Source: Perognathus longimembris pacificus | Lineage: Eukaryota; Chordata; Mammalia; Rodentia; Heteromyidae | Length of the DNA: 64,000 nucleotides | Assembly: GCF_023159225.1 (NCBI RefSeq) | Contig: NC_063180.1 | Location: forward strand, 5,887,297-5,951,296 | Direction of reading: 5' to 3' | In this document: in pieces, positions 31,171-42,222 of the stretch | Position numbering within the stretch: the stretch's first letter is position 1 | Layout: each line of letters starts with the position of its first letter | Translations under genes and position numbers: made by a program | The notes under the pieces: generated by a model | Seen by the model: only the letters and a program-made list of their open reading frames with translations | Told to the model about the DNA's origin: nothing | The model's database searches: none

Positions 31171-32719
31171 AAGCGTACAGTGCTGGGGGAGGAGTCAGAG
31201 CATCACTGTCACCATTGTCAGCTTCCTTCCACCACTCTGCACTCTCAGGGCTTGTGTCATTCTGAGATTGACTGAGGCCCAGGTGAGTGCCCCCTTTTTG
31301 TGCAAACAGGCAGGAAAGAGCCCCTCCACATTGTGCTGGGGCACTCTTGGCAGAGGAGAGTGTTTGAACCCCGTGCTCCAGCTGCCAGGCTCCCGAGGCT
31401 CTGAAGCGTGCCTCCTCACTGCCACTGGGATTACACGGTCACTGACTCCCCACAGTGGAATCCACTCAGCACGCAGCCCTGGCATGCCAAACCCTCTGCC
31501 TTGGCGATCACGGTCTGCAGGCCCCACCCTGCCTCTGGGCCAAGGTGCCTGCCACCCACTGGGATCATGGCGTCATGGGGTGGGTGGGCATGGCCTGTGT
31601 TCCTTCTGCCGTCACTGAACTTTCCCATCAACCTTTGGGATGAGAGCTGGATTTACTAAGACTCAACCTTGTGATGTGCCCCTCTTCCTTCCAGAGCTGG
31701 GGTGTCTCCATGCCAGAGGGGGAGGTGCATGGATCTGCTTTCACCAGGATAGCTCTGAAAGCTGGCTTGTGCCTGCTGTCCCAGGGCCTACTGGTAAACA
31801 GAGACAGCACCTTAAAGCTCCCTGGAAGGAATCCATCTTCCTCCAAGATTTTCTTTGTTGGTTTTGGTTTTCTTGGACTCTTTGATTTTGTTTTGTACAT
31901 GAAGTTGTACATTGGCAAGCTTGCTCACCACATTTCCCATACATCCATGTAGAAAGTTCCAGAAATCAAGTCCTCTCCAACATGTACTCAGGGATTGCAT
32001 AGTTAGAGACATATACTGAATTTGTCTGGAGAACACAGACCCTCTCCTCCCCATTCCCCATCTCCACTCATAGCTTATGTGCCCTGCATTCAGTTCCCTG
32101 TGTACCTCGCCAGCAGTCTGTCCCAGGACCTGGCTCTGCACACAGGAGATTGGACCACAGCACCCAGCATTTACTGTTGGCTCCTGAGGCCCTGCAGCAT
32201 GGCCTTGAGTGACACTGGAAGTGTGTGTGGTGGTGGTGGGGTAGCTATGGTTCAGGCTAGACTTGGCTAGGACCCCACACACAGCGGGGTACTTTTCCAG
32301 GGACTACCCTGAACTCATACATGAACAAGCCTCGGCAGAGTGCGAGAGCACCTGTGACAAAGTTGTTTGGGCACTGCTGCTGGAAACATACAGTGACTTC
32401 TAGTGTCATGGAGGGACAGCTGTGACCAACAGAAACAAGAAGTCAGCAAAGAATGAATCTACTCTGCTGGATGGGGTAACCCAAGAGGGCTCCCAAAGGA
32501 GGTGGCATCGGAGTCCATAGACTCTTACAGGGATGGAAGGAGGCTAGGGGCTAGTACAGGCCTGGTGTTCTGAGGCAGGCTAGCTGGACAAATGGCAGTT
32601 CATGTCAGGGAACAGCTAGGAGTCTGGAGGTTCTAGATCTAGCCTGGCGGCTGGTGAAAAGAGAATGTGTGGAAATGCCAAAAGGCAATGATCATCCTGA
32701 GACCCATGTTTGAAGAGGA

Positions 32720-33490
32720 AGTTCTTCTCACCCAGGTTTGTCATCAAAGAACATACCAGACATAAATGGAGGGAGTTACTTGAAACAAATTATATTAACC
32801 ATGGAACAAGTGGCCATTAATATATGAAATGCTCCCTTCAGAACAAAAGGAAAAAGAAAAGATGGGCTAAACAGCTGACCAGGCATTTCATGAGAAGGAA
32901 GCACAGTGGCCAATAACTATAGAAAGAACAAATGGAAATGTTGACATTACCCCACTGCTGTTGAGTGCTGGTGAATGCTGTTGAAACCACCCAGAAAAAA
33001 TCTGAGAAGCCCCAGACTCAGCAAATCCATTTCCGGACAGATGTTTGCCCTAAAGAACCCATTCATAGCATGCCAGAGGATGGTACAAAGGTGTCCAGCA
33101 GCCATGTTCAAAGACACAGATGTATACCAGATGCCAGTCAACATAAATTGTGCCAGAGCAATGAGAAAAGACTTAATGAATAAAGGAATAAATGGACAAA
33201 TGAATCAATGAATGATAGGATGAATGAGTGAGTGAGTGAATAAAGAGCACCACATGATATGGGTGAAATCCCAGAACATAATGCAAATAGACAAAAACAA
33301 GTTCCCAAAGAACACCTCTAAAGAGATTTCATTTACACCAAGGGCAACAAAGCAAAAGTAAACAATATATTGCCATGGGAATAAAACACAAGGCAAACGC
33401 TTACAGACATGGGGGAGGATTAACTGGAAATCCCAGAGGAAGATGAAATGGGGTTGATCTGGGGTAGGCAATAGAGGGCAATGGGAGATC
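32720..33490 (+). mobile_element. Old L1M-type LINE fragment
   Basis: 'gaacccattcatagcatgcc', 'gatgccagtcaacataaatt', 'tcccagaacataatgcaaat' and 'gatttcatttacaccaaggg' resemble the L1M stretch around 'catagcagcattattcataatagcc' and 'gattccatttatatgaag'. Strongly decayed, with no reading frame left. Confidence 0.5.
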
Positions 33491-33550
33491 AAAGGTGCTG
33501 GCTCATTCCCAGTGCTCTGGCTGGAAAGAAGATGAGGGGGCATGTGTCAT

Positions 33551-33565
33551 GCTGACTCTCAGATC

Positions 33566-33625
<60 letters not shown>

Positions 33626-33855
33626 CAGTACTGGGGCTTAGAAACTGTCTCTCACCTCTTTTTGTTCAAGTTTAGAACCCTAGTAGTAGAGCCATAGCTC
33701 TATTTCCAGCTTTTTTTCACTGGCTAATTGGAAATAGGAATCTCATGAACTTTCTTGCCACTGTGGACTTCGATTCATAATTCTCAGATCTCAGCTTCCT
33801 GAGTAGCTAGGATTAAAAGCATGAGCCACTGGCACCTGGCTGACTCTCATATCTT
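33551..33855 (-). mobile_element. Dimeric SINE with (GT)n inside its target-site duplications
   Basis: The flanks gctgactctcagatctt (33551-33567) and gctgactctcatatctt (33839-33855) differ at one base. Between them lie (GT)n at 33567-33623 and the antisense SINE body ('agtactggggcttagaaact', 'aattggaaataggaatctca'). Confidence 0.93.
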
Positions 33856-35356
33856 AAGCATACCTTTTTGATGTTTTTGTAAGGCTTCAGTATTTAGCAG
33901 AACCAACTTGTATGGAAAGGATGGTTGGGTGAAGTGGGTCTCTGCTGAGAGGTTGGCTGAGTGGATGGAGATTTTGGGATGGGGAGAGAGGGGGCCTAAG
34001 ACTGGGGTGGAGAACTCATGTGGTCTTCCAGGAAGCATTCCAGGGCTCTGCGGTTGTTCCCTGATCACTCAGAGGCCCATCTTGGCTACAGCATTTATCT
34101 GCTGCTCAGGATCCCTCCCAGCTAGGCCTGGCCCTGTCCAGGACCAACACACATCTCTACCCAAATGGCATACCAGACTCTGCTGAGTGCTGGCTTTCTT
34201 TTCCTGTTGCTCTTCTGAGGGGCTGTAATAGAGAAACCAGCGCTGTCAGCTGACACAAAGCAGATATCTTACTAACTAAACACTGCTGTTTGGGTAGGGA
34301 AATGAGGTTATAATATTGCACCTCCAGAGGAGCCCATACAAGTAAGCTCCAGGAAGATTCAGCCACACATTCAGCAGAGGTCTGTTCACTCACCCACCCA
34401 TGACAAAATCCTCTACCACCACCCCCCTCCTCCTGAGTAAAAAGGCTAGAAGGCTTCACTGTTCCAAACACAAAATTCCAGGAACATAAAAGACAGGAGG
34501 GATGATACGAGGGAGACTCTTCTTCCAGTGAAGTGCTGACTTGCAAGGGAAAGGATGGGACGTGGGGGCTGGAGGCAGCCTTGAACTTGACCACTGTGTC
34601 TATTGGGACCAGGAACACAGCTGGGCTGGGGAAGACGCAGGGATGGGAGGAACTGGCCATAAGGGTCTCTCAAGGTGAGCTGGGCATGGGATGTGGGGTC
34701 TTGGTCTGTAATAGAGTTTCCCTTGTCTGGGTCACTTGGGCACTGCTGAGCCGAATCTTCCAGAAAGTCAACACATTAAAATCATAGGTAGGAATAAGGC
34801 AAGTGATGGTCTGGGGAAAGGAGGTGGGGAGGCCTTTGTGAAAAGGGGGCTTCATCAGGCTTCATGAGAGCCTGCGTGCGAGCAACGAAGAAGTCCTGAA
34901 TGGCCATGGATGGTAGCCAGGGCAACCCCTCCCCAAAGGGAACTTCAGCTCCACCAGGCTGCCAAAGTATTGCATGGAATTTCCTTCCCTGCACTCTTGT
35001 CAAAGCCAGATGGACAATCCCAAATGGTTTAGATAAACCTCTTTCCAGATGGCCCTGCTGCCTGTATGTCCATTAGTGTACATTTAGGAAAGGTCCCCTC
35101 CTCCTTAGCAGTTCCAGGTCTGCCTGGGAGTGGAGGTCCCTTGCTGTAATGGGAAATCACCCCAAATGCAGTTGGGCAGAGGTGTGGGCCTCTTGGCTGA
35201 TCAATCCCTCTTGTCCCTGTTTTCCTGGTCTCTGGATTCCAAGATCCCTTCTAGCATACCATCTCATAATTGCTGTTTCTGCCAGATAGACAGAGTTGCT
35301 GTTTCTGCTTTTTAGACAGCCAATGAGATCTCAGTGCAAGGCTGCTTGTACCTCAG

Positions 35357-35570
35357 AGGCAGGAGTGGCAGGTCACACACGTGTAATCCCTGTTACTCAG
35401 AAGGTCAAAGCTCAGTGATCACGGTTCAAGGCCAGCTCAGGCAAAGTTAGGAAGACTGTCATAAAAACAAGATACAAAAGGCTGGAAGTGTGGTCAATGA
35501 TAGAACACTTGCCTAGGGTGCTTGAGGCCCAGGGCTCAGTATCAGTACTGAAAGGATGAAAAAAGACCTT
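35357..35570 (+). mobile_element. Composite SINE (B1-like + ID-like), sense, worn
   Basis: 'tcacacacgtgtaatccctg', 'ggctggaagtgtggtcaatg' and 'cagtatcagtactgaaagga' with an A-rich end. Confidence 0.75.
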
Positions 35571-35834
35571 GTCTTGGTGGCCTTGAGCTAAAGTGCTTGG
35601 GACACAGAGCTCACTGTCACCTTGACATGTGTGACCCACCTACTCCCTACCTCAAAGGCCAGTCCACCCCACCTGTGCCTGGAACTTAACTGTGAGTGAT
35701 GAATGTCTTTGGCTGAGGACTGCTGTTTTCTTGCCTGCTGGCCAGGCCAGTACACTGGAACTGTGAGGAGGGTAGTGAGATGTCTAACTCTCTAAGTTCA
35801 ATGGGGACACAGGAAGATCTTAAGCTTGGAGGCT

Positions 35835-36000
35835 GGGAGGTCAGAGCTCACTGGCAAGCTGAGTGATCCTGGGGAGTTCGTAAGCACTGAGAACCTCTGG
35901 TTTACCCTGTGAATTGGGGAGAGGATCAACCAGCTTACGGGGCATGGGAGGGCTGACCATGGCACTACCACGTAGCAGCCTGAAGAATGGCCAGCACCAG
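35835..36000 (+). mobile_element. MIR fragment
   Basis: 'gctgagtgatcctggggagt' and 'gaacctctggtttaccctgt' resemble 'tgtgaccttgggcaagt...cctcagtttcctcatctgt'. Confidence 0.45.
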
Positions 36001-36054
36001 TGTACGCACTGTTCTACATACTTTGTTAGATAGATTCCCATGACAATAATAAAG

Positions 36055-36362
36055 TACCCGAGAGAAAGGTTTATTTTGACTCAATTATAGTTCAGGATCA
36101 TTGGGCCCTGTTGATTTGAGTCTGGTGGCCTAGTACATCATGGTAGGAGCAAGAGGAAGAAGCATCTTTACCTCATGGCAGCCAGGATCTTGATAGTCTC
36201 TTCAAGGCCACATCCCTATGACCCAAGTTTTTTCTGTAGGTGTTACCTCCTAAGCAACCCACCACCTCCCAGTAGTGCCACAATCCTTTCACACATGGGA
36301 CTTCCGAGGAGCAATCCTTTCACACATGGGACTACTGAGGACACTCTAGATCCAAATGATAG
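36055..36362 (-). mobile_element. MaLR-type LTR fragment, antisense, with a 31-bp tandem duplication
   Basis: 'aaaggtttattttgactcaa', 'tacctcatggcagccaggat' and 'ccaccacctcccagtagtgc' are the reverse of the LTR at 37000-37448. Units 36281-36311 and 36312-36342 are a direct duplication differing at a few bases. Confidence 0.7.
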
Positions 36363-36769
36363 CTCTTGTTATGCAACTCAGTTCTTTACTCACAGTTCTA
36401 TGAGGGATACTGAGGAAAAGTGAACTTACAGAGGTCAACCAACCAGCTCCAGGATGTAAACAGAGTAGTGGGTATAGAAAGCATTTGGATCCTAGCGTCA
36501 CCTGGCTCTGCCTCTGTCCTGGGGCATGTAAGGTGGGAAATGTCCAAACGAGCTCTAAGGGACAATGGGAGGAACCAGAAGGACAATTCCCAACCATACA
36601 GATCTGGCCAGCAGCCCTTCCCCACAGCTGCATAGCACACCCCCTCCTCTGGAACAGACTGTGTCTACACAGCATGATTTGCACCACTCCTGTTGTTGGC
36701 TCCTGCTCCTAGCTGACCTCACCAGTATTCTCCAAAGCCCAGAGTCAGGCAGCTCCTCTTCTGTGAGGG

Positions 36770-36925
36770 GCTGCCATTCGGCAAAGATCAAAGACCAAGC
36801 ATCTTATCAGACACATTCCTCATTAAACTTTTACAAGCCAGATTTCATTATAAATGAGCTGTCTGCCTCACACTGCCAAGCACATTGCTGTGCCTGGAAT
36901 CTGATGTTCTCAGAGCTAGGGGGAG
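36770..36925. promoter_or_regulatory. Candidate conserved non-coding island
   Basis: 'aaagatcaaagaccaagc', 'tcttatcagaca' (GATA-type) and 'tttcattataaatgagct' (homeodomain-type) in a repeat-free stretch. Visual judgement only. Confidence 0.25.
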
Positions 36926-36949
36926 ATGGTAGCAGAAGAGGCCCTTAAG

Positions 36950-37515
36950 ACCACATTGCCCAGGGTTCAAATCCCTGCAGTGCTACTTTACTAGAAATGT
37001 GTTATGGTTTGAATCTGAAATGTCCCCTGAAGGCCTGTGTGTTAAAAGCTTGGTGGCTAGCTGATGGGGATTATGGAAGTGATCCAATCACCAGGTCTCT
37101 AGTGAGGCATTCATTCATTAATGAAAGAATCTACCCATGGGGTCATAATTTGATGGCATTGTAGGAGATGAGGAAAACCAGGAAGTGAGGCCTGGTTGGA
37201 GGAGGTACTCACTGAGGGTGTGCTCTAGAAGGGTGTGTCTCGAGGTGCCCCTTCTCATGTCTCTCTTCTTCCTGGCTGCCATTAGGAAAGATCCTCCACT
37301 GACCCATGCTCTTGCTGCTTTGATGCTCTGTCTCACCGCAGGCCATAGTAAGGGCAGACCCTGGTCTGAAACCTCTGAAACTATGAGCCAAAAGAAACCT
37401 TTCAAGTCATCATTGTCTGTTACTTGTCACAGAATGAAGAGTCTAACATGAAACCTGTCACTGGTTGCACTTGGCCTTGGGTGCCTCAGTTTCCTGCTTA
37501 TGCCTGGACAGTGAT
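36950..37515 (+). mobile_element. MIR split by an LTR insertion
   Basis: The left part (36957-36995, 'gggttcaaatccctgcagtg...cttta ctag') and right part (37449-37515, 'acttggccttgggtgcctca gtttcctg') are consecutive parts of one MIR, sense. The intervening 37000-37448 is an LTR. Confidence 0.75.
37000..37448 (+). mobile_element. MaLR-type solo LTR inserted in a MIR
   Basis: It begins TGTTATGGTTTGAATCTGAA, holds 'gaggcctggttggaggaggt', 'cttcctggctgccattagga' and 'gagccaaaagaaacctttca', and ends 'gagtctaaca'. TG...CA ends are as expected for an LTR. No internal viral genes are present. Confidence 0.82.
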
Positions 37516-37566
37516 AGCGGTGTGTATGGCATGAGCTGAGGAGGCAGTGTCCAGAGTCTTGCTTTT

Positions 37567-37825
37567 ATTTAATTATTTTAGTCAGTTGTAGGAGCTTGAA
37601 CTCAGGGCCTGTGTGCTGTCCTTGCAATTTTTTTTCTCAAGGTTAGTGCACTACCACTTTGAGCTATAGCTCCATTTCTGGCCTTCTGGTGGTTAATTGG
37701 AGATAAGAGTCTCATGGATTTTCCTGCCTGGGCTGGCTTCAAACTGTGATCCTCAGATCTCAGTCTCCTGAGTAGCTGATATTACAGCTGTGAGCCACCA
37801 GCACCCAGTGAAGGTCTTGCTTTTG
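37567..37825 (-). mobile_element. Dimeric SINE, antisense
   Basis: 'gtaggagcttgaactcaggg', 'ggttaattggagataagagt' and 'ctgagtagctgatattacag'. A 'gtcttgctttt' word occurs on both sides (37556-37566 and 37814-37824), a likely target-site duplication. Confidence 0.9.
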
Positions 37826-38169
37826 ATTCTCAACTGGGCTGACCCAGGGAAGGAAAAGGCCCTGCCTGCTGGAGTGCCTCATGGCCATTCCCGCCACTGT
37901 AAGCCAGGGAGATATGGCAGCCACAGAGGAGGGTGATGCCCACACAAGACTTTCTGGGCCACCTTTCTGCCTGCTGTCCAGTTTCTCTGTCAATTGTGGC
38001 AAGTTTTTAGAAGACATTCCTCAAGACAGGAGAGCAATGTAGGCAGACTCATGTGAGGATGATGGACAAGGCCCATGGTAGGTGGCCTTGGGCCCACCCA
38101 GCATCTCCGCTCAGGAAGCAGACAGACACACCCTTTGGAGGTCTCCTTCCAAAACTCAGAAGAAGAACA

Positions 38170-38545
38170 CACATGTTTGCCAAGGGAGGAGAAAGTTATT
38201 CAAGAAACACACACAAAGCCGATCCTCTGTGACTAGTGAACTGCTAGGCTGAGCCGAGACTCAAGAAGAACACTTCTAGATTTCTTTCTGTCCAACCAGC
38301 TGCCCTTGGTAATGAATGTGGACTGAGTCATCCCAGCCCAGGCAAAGGCTGTGAGTCATGGGTGGAATGTCGACTGGTCACACTGCTCTGGTACAGTCTT
38401 AATGAACATTGACCTTGGAAAAAGCCATCTTCAAATCCCTCAAGACTGATATGTCCACGAGCCGAGACCGGTAACAGCAAAGAAACTACCTTCTTAAGTG
38501 AGAGCTCCCAATCCAGGCACTAATAATCCCCATTAATATGTGCTT
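38170..38545. promoter_or_regulatory. Candidate conserved non-coding island
   Basis: A long repeat-free stretch with 'tggtaatgaatgtggactga', repeated 'gagtcat' words, CpG-bearing 'gagccgagaccggtaac' and 'taataatccccattaatatg' (bicoid/homeodomain-type cores, 38521-38540). Visual judgement only. Confidence 0.35.
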
Positions 38546-38820
38546 GTCAGGACCACGGGAACTTGGCCATTCTTAACTGCTCTCTTGGGGGAAGGGGGAG
38601 CTCTGAGTAACACACACTTTGCATACATGATGATGAGGATCTGAAAGCCCCTGCACCCATAAGCTGGCATTCCTTCTTTCCCTAACATACTTGGGCCAGT
38701 GTGTTGGCTTTCAATAAGGTGATAGTTACAGCCCAGAGCCATCTGTCCCCTACCAGCAAGCACCCCACTCTTGTCTCCTTCATATGACATGGCTTTGGCA
38801 TGATGTGGATACATCATGCC

Positions 38821-38866
38821 ATACATACATACATACATACATACATACATACATACATACATACAT
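38821..38866 (+). repeat. Microsatellite (ATAC)n
   Basis: Eleven near-perfect ATAC units. Confidence 0.98.
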
Positions 38867-39387
38867 TGCTCAGGAACAAGAGATCTTCAGGGAGCAATTA
38901 GCAGTGGTCAGGTCTAGAGTTCAAAGAGAGTGGGAGTGATGGAGGTCAGAGGTCAGGTAGGTGCCAAGAAAAGAGAGGAGGGCTGAGGTGTGGGAGCTAT
39001 TCTACAACTTAAGCTCCAAATCTTCTGTAAACGGAGTCTACAACCAAGTTTAAGTCAACATGGAGGGTCTCTTCTGTAAGTGGGTTAGCAAAAAACACCA
39101 AGTAAATTGCTATAGCCAGGGAAAGGGTTCTACACCAAGCTGGTCATCTGAATTTCAGAAGCCAACAAATAGCTCCAATCTCCTTTCCTAGGTGTCTAAT
39201 AGTCAGCGTGGGCTCTTGTGACTGTCCCCAAACTCTGGCTTGTGGGTGCTATAAGTAAGCAGAGTCAGGCTTTATCATAGCTAGAAATAAACTTCTGGGG
39301 CCAGGGCCTGGGAACAAGCATCTTCAAAATACCCTGGTTGTTGAGATGAGTGAAGGCAGTAGAGAGAACTGGTCTTCTTGAATCCTG

Positions 39388-39440
39388 ACAGGGCAGGGTA
39401 GGGCAGGATGGGGCAGAGTGGGGCAGAGCAGGGCAGACCC
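39388..39440 (+). repeat. G-rich short tandem array (GGGCAGRGY-like)
   Basis: Repeats of 'gggcag' with variants (ggtagggcaggatggggcag) give six or more G-triplets within about 50 bp, enough to fold a G-quadruplex. Confidence 0.8.
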
Positions 39441-39503
39441 CACAAGCAACATAGGAGTTGAAGGTCAACTCCAGTCTCCTGAACCAAGAGCATGAACTTC
39501 TTC

Positions 39504-39578
39504 AATATCTAGAGAAGTAACATGGATTACTCCTGGCCAAAGGCACACTAAGGACACAGAACTCTTAGTGCTTGTGTG
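39504..39578 (+). repeat. First copy of a 75-bp direct duplication
   Basis: 'gagaagtaacatggattact' and 'ggccaaaggcacactaagga' recur almost unchanged at 40721-40795. Both copies run into TG repeats. Confidence 0.9.
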
Positions 39579-39769
39579 TGTGTGCACACATGCATGCTGG
39601 TCCTGGGGCTTGAACTCCGGACCTGGGTGCTGTCTCTGAGCTCCTTTGGCTCAAGGCTAGCACTTTGGAGATAAGAGTCTTTGCTGCCCAGGCTGGCTTT
39701 GAACTGTGATCTTCAGATCTCAACTTTCTAAGTAGCTAGAATTATAGGCTTGAGCCACAGGCACCTGGC
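39569..39769 (-). mobile_element. Dimeric SINE, antisense, internally deleted
   Basis: 'ggtcctggggcttgaactcc', then 'ggctcaaggctagcactttg' joined straight to 'gagataagagtctttgctgc': the linker with 'ccacttgagccac...taattg' is missing. A TG/CA stretch abuts the tail side. Confidence 0.85.
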
Positions 39770-40634
39770 AAAACAGCAACTCTTGCTGGGGGACCAGAGT
39801 ACTATTCATCCAAATTTCCCAGAACACCCTGCAAGACTTTCCAAAGAGCATGGTCTAGGAGGGAGTCCAAAGTGCTCTTCCCCAGCTAGCACCAAGGAAC
39901 TGGAGAGAGACTACTGTCAACTGTTGGCTCCATTCTCAGCGGCCTTCTCTTTTTAGCCTTGGGAAGACTCTTGGAGACTCAGATGCACATCTGTGTGGGT
40001 GTCACAAGAGAACCTCCTACCATTTTTCTTCCCATTGCCTATGTCTTTATACAGAGCAAAGACACTGCACCAAGAGTCCATGGACAGTGCTCTTTCCTCT
40101 TCTGGAAACTACCAGCGTCCGATGAGGCACCCTGGAAGGGTCATCCTGAATAGGAGCAGGGTGTGGGTGAGAGTTTAGTAAAAGCCATTCAGCTGGGAAA
40201 AGTGGCCTGATGCTGAATTTTATGCCCAGCTCCTCCCTACTCCGTTGCAGCCTGGGGCCACTTGGAGGCATCTGGCAGGTTCCTTGTGTTTCCCACCTGT
40301 CTCCTGCCTATCTCTAATGTTTTACTTTTCCTCTGAAAACAAATATGGCCACCCTCTTGTTTCCAGGGGACAACGGGGGCATCTAAATTCCTTCATTGGG
40401 GAGAAAAAACAGACCTCCCCCTTCCTCAATGGTTCCTTTACAGTCCCATTCTCCATCTCCCCATGCTAGAGTCATCAGTCTCTTCTTCCAGGAACATGCC
40501 ATATCCTGCTTGTACCACATACCCCTCAGTCTGGAGAGATCCCCTTTTCAAGTCTACAACTGAGAAGAACAACAAAAACAACAATGACTGCTAACACAGA
40601 CCTTCCAGACTAGTCTACAGGTTGTACCTACAGT

Positions 40635-40787
40635 GTCCTGGTTTAGTTTCAAAATAAATCAGTAAACTGAGTTATTGGAATTATCCCAATAGATCTGGTT
40701 TCTTTACAGATGAGGAAATTAATCTCTAGAGAAGTAACATGGATTACTCCTGGCCAAAGGCACACTAAGGACACAGACCTTTTAGTA

Positions 40788-40795
<8 letters not shown>
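40635..40795 (-). mobile_element. MIR, antisense, containing the second copy of the 75-bp duplication
   Basis: 'tctttacagatgaggaaatt' is the MIR core. The following 'gaagtaacatggattactcc' carries extra bases relative to MIR, and these are shared with the copy at 39504-39578. Confidence 0.75.

Positions 40796-40819
<24 letters not shown>
40791..40819 (+). repeat. Microsatellite (GT)n
   Basis: About 14 GT units just after the second 75-bp copy. Confidence 0.97.
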
Positions 40820-40820
<1 letters not shown>

Positions 40821-41089
40821 ATGTGCATTAATTCATGCTAATCAAATCTCCCCTAGCACATCAATGCAGGCCCTTGTCCATGACTGAATTATTTCTTCAG
40901 GGAAGAGGGGCAAAAGAGTCTGCCACATGGGTGCTCTATCTTGGGGGGGAGGGCTTGATGACTGAGCAGTGGGTGATAGAAAGGGATGAGGCTATAGTGG
41001 CAAGTGAACCCTTGCACAAGCCATGAAAAGTACTCCAAGTGACTCCAAGTAGGAGGCCAAGGCTCAGACTGATGACAAGAGATACCATA

Positions 41090-41240
41090 CCTCATTTACT
41101 ATGCAAAGTTTGTGTAATTAGACACATTTGGTGCTGGCAAAGAGAAGCAGGCTACCACTAGGACTTGATGGATCAGGGTATTCCACCAGCATCTAATCAC
41201 ATTAATTATAGAAGCCAGGGCCACTGAGCCATTTTTCTCT
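41090..41240. promoter_or_regulatory. Candidate conserved non-coding island
   Basis: 'actatgcaaagtttgtgtaa', 'gtaattagacac' and 'taatcacattaattatagaa' put an octamer-like word and three homeodomain-type cores in about 110 bp without any repeat. Visual judgement only. Confidence 0.35.
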
Positions 41241-41739
41241 GGTGCCTACCTGGGATAGCAAAGGGGTGCAAAGGACAGAGGTGAATCTATCAGTGTTCAT
41301 GGCCTGTCCTGAAGCCTTTGTAAATTGAGTGGGAATTCACTGTCTTGAGAATAATGTGGAATCATTATGGGTATACAAGCTCTAGAACTTCCTCTTCTGC
41401 CTGCCAGTGGCACATGATAGCTGAGCCCTCCTTAGCTGGGGATGGGATTAGAGCCTAAGAAACTGGTCTCCTTAGCCTTCCCAGACACAAGCACACCGAT
41501 CTTTATAGGGGTGACATGTAAATATTATTGCTTCTTTCTGAGCTATGTATGGCTTTGGCATCTACAGGGCCAAGCTTATCACCCCACCTTATAGAACCAT
41601 CATATGAACTGATGGGGTACCAGACTCTAGGGCAGACCTGGCCCACTGCAGGCAGACATGGGTTAATTATCCAGCACTTCATTGTAGCCTACTGGATAAA
41701 GCTAGACTCAGCTCTGGGGCTTAGTGAACCCAAATGAGT

Positions 41740-42222
41740 TGAGTAATGGTCCCTAAGCAGATCTGCATCTTGAATCCTGGGATTTGGGGATGTCACCATC
41801 AGGGACAAAGGGGATTCTGCACATGTCATTATATTAAGGTTGTGAGATGGAGTGATGATTCTGGATTATCTGGGTGGGTCCTAAAAGCAACCACAGTTGT
41901 CCTATGAGAAAAGTGGAGAGAGAACTAAGTCAGAAGAAGAAGATATGATGCAAGAACAGGGAACAGGAAAAGGTTGATGCGAGGTCAGGTTAGGGTTGCA
42001 AGCTAAGGAATGCAGGAGGTGTCCAGATATGAAAAAGCTATAGGAACAGATTCTCTTCTAGGGTCTCTAGAAGAAATTGGCACTGTCAATTCCTTCCTTT
42101 TAGGCCCGTAAGATTAAATTTCAATTTCTTGCCTCCAGATCTCTATGAGAATACATTTAGATTATTTTAAACCACTCAGCTGGCGTTAATTTGTTATAGC
42201 AGCCACAGTAACCTAATACACA
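41740..42222 (+). mobile_element. MLT1-type LTR
   Basis: 'atcttgaatcctgggatttg', 'ggattatctgggtgggtcct', 'ctaaggaatgcaggaggtgt' and the end 'gttatagcagccacagtaac ctaatacaca' are characteristic. Internal viral sequence is absent. Confidence 0.85.

Noticed and set aside
30645..42222. Intact endogenous retrovirus
   Set aside because: Only solo or fragmentary MaLR/MLT1 LTRs are present; no gag, pol or env frames were seen between them.
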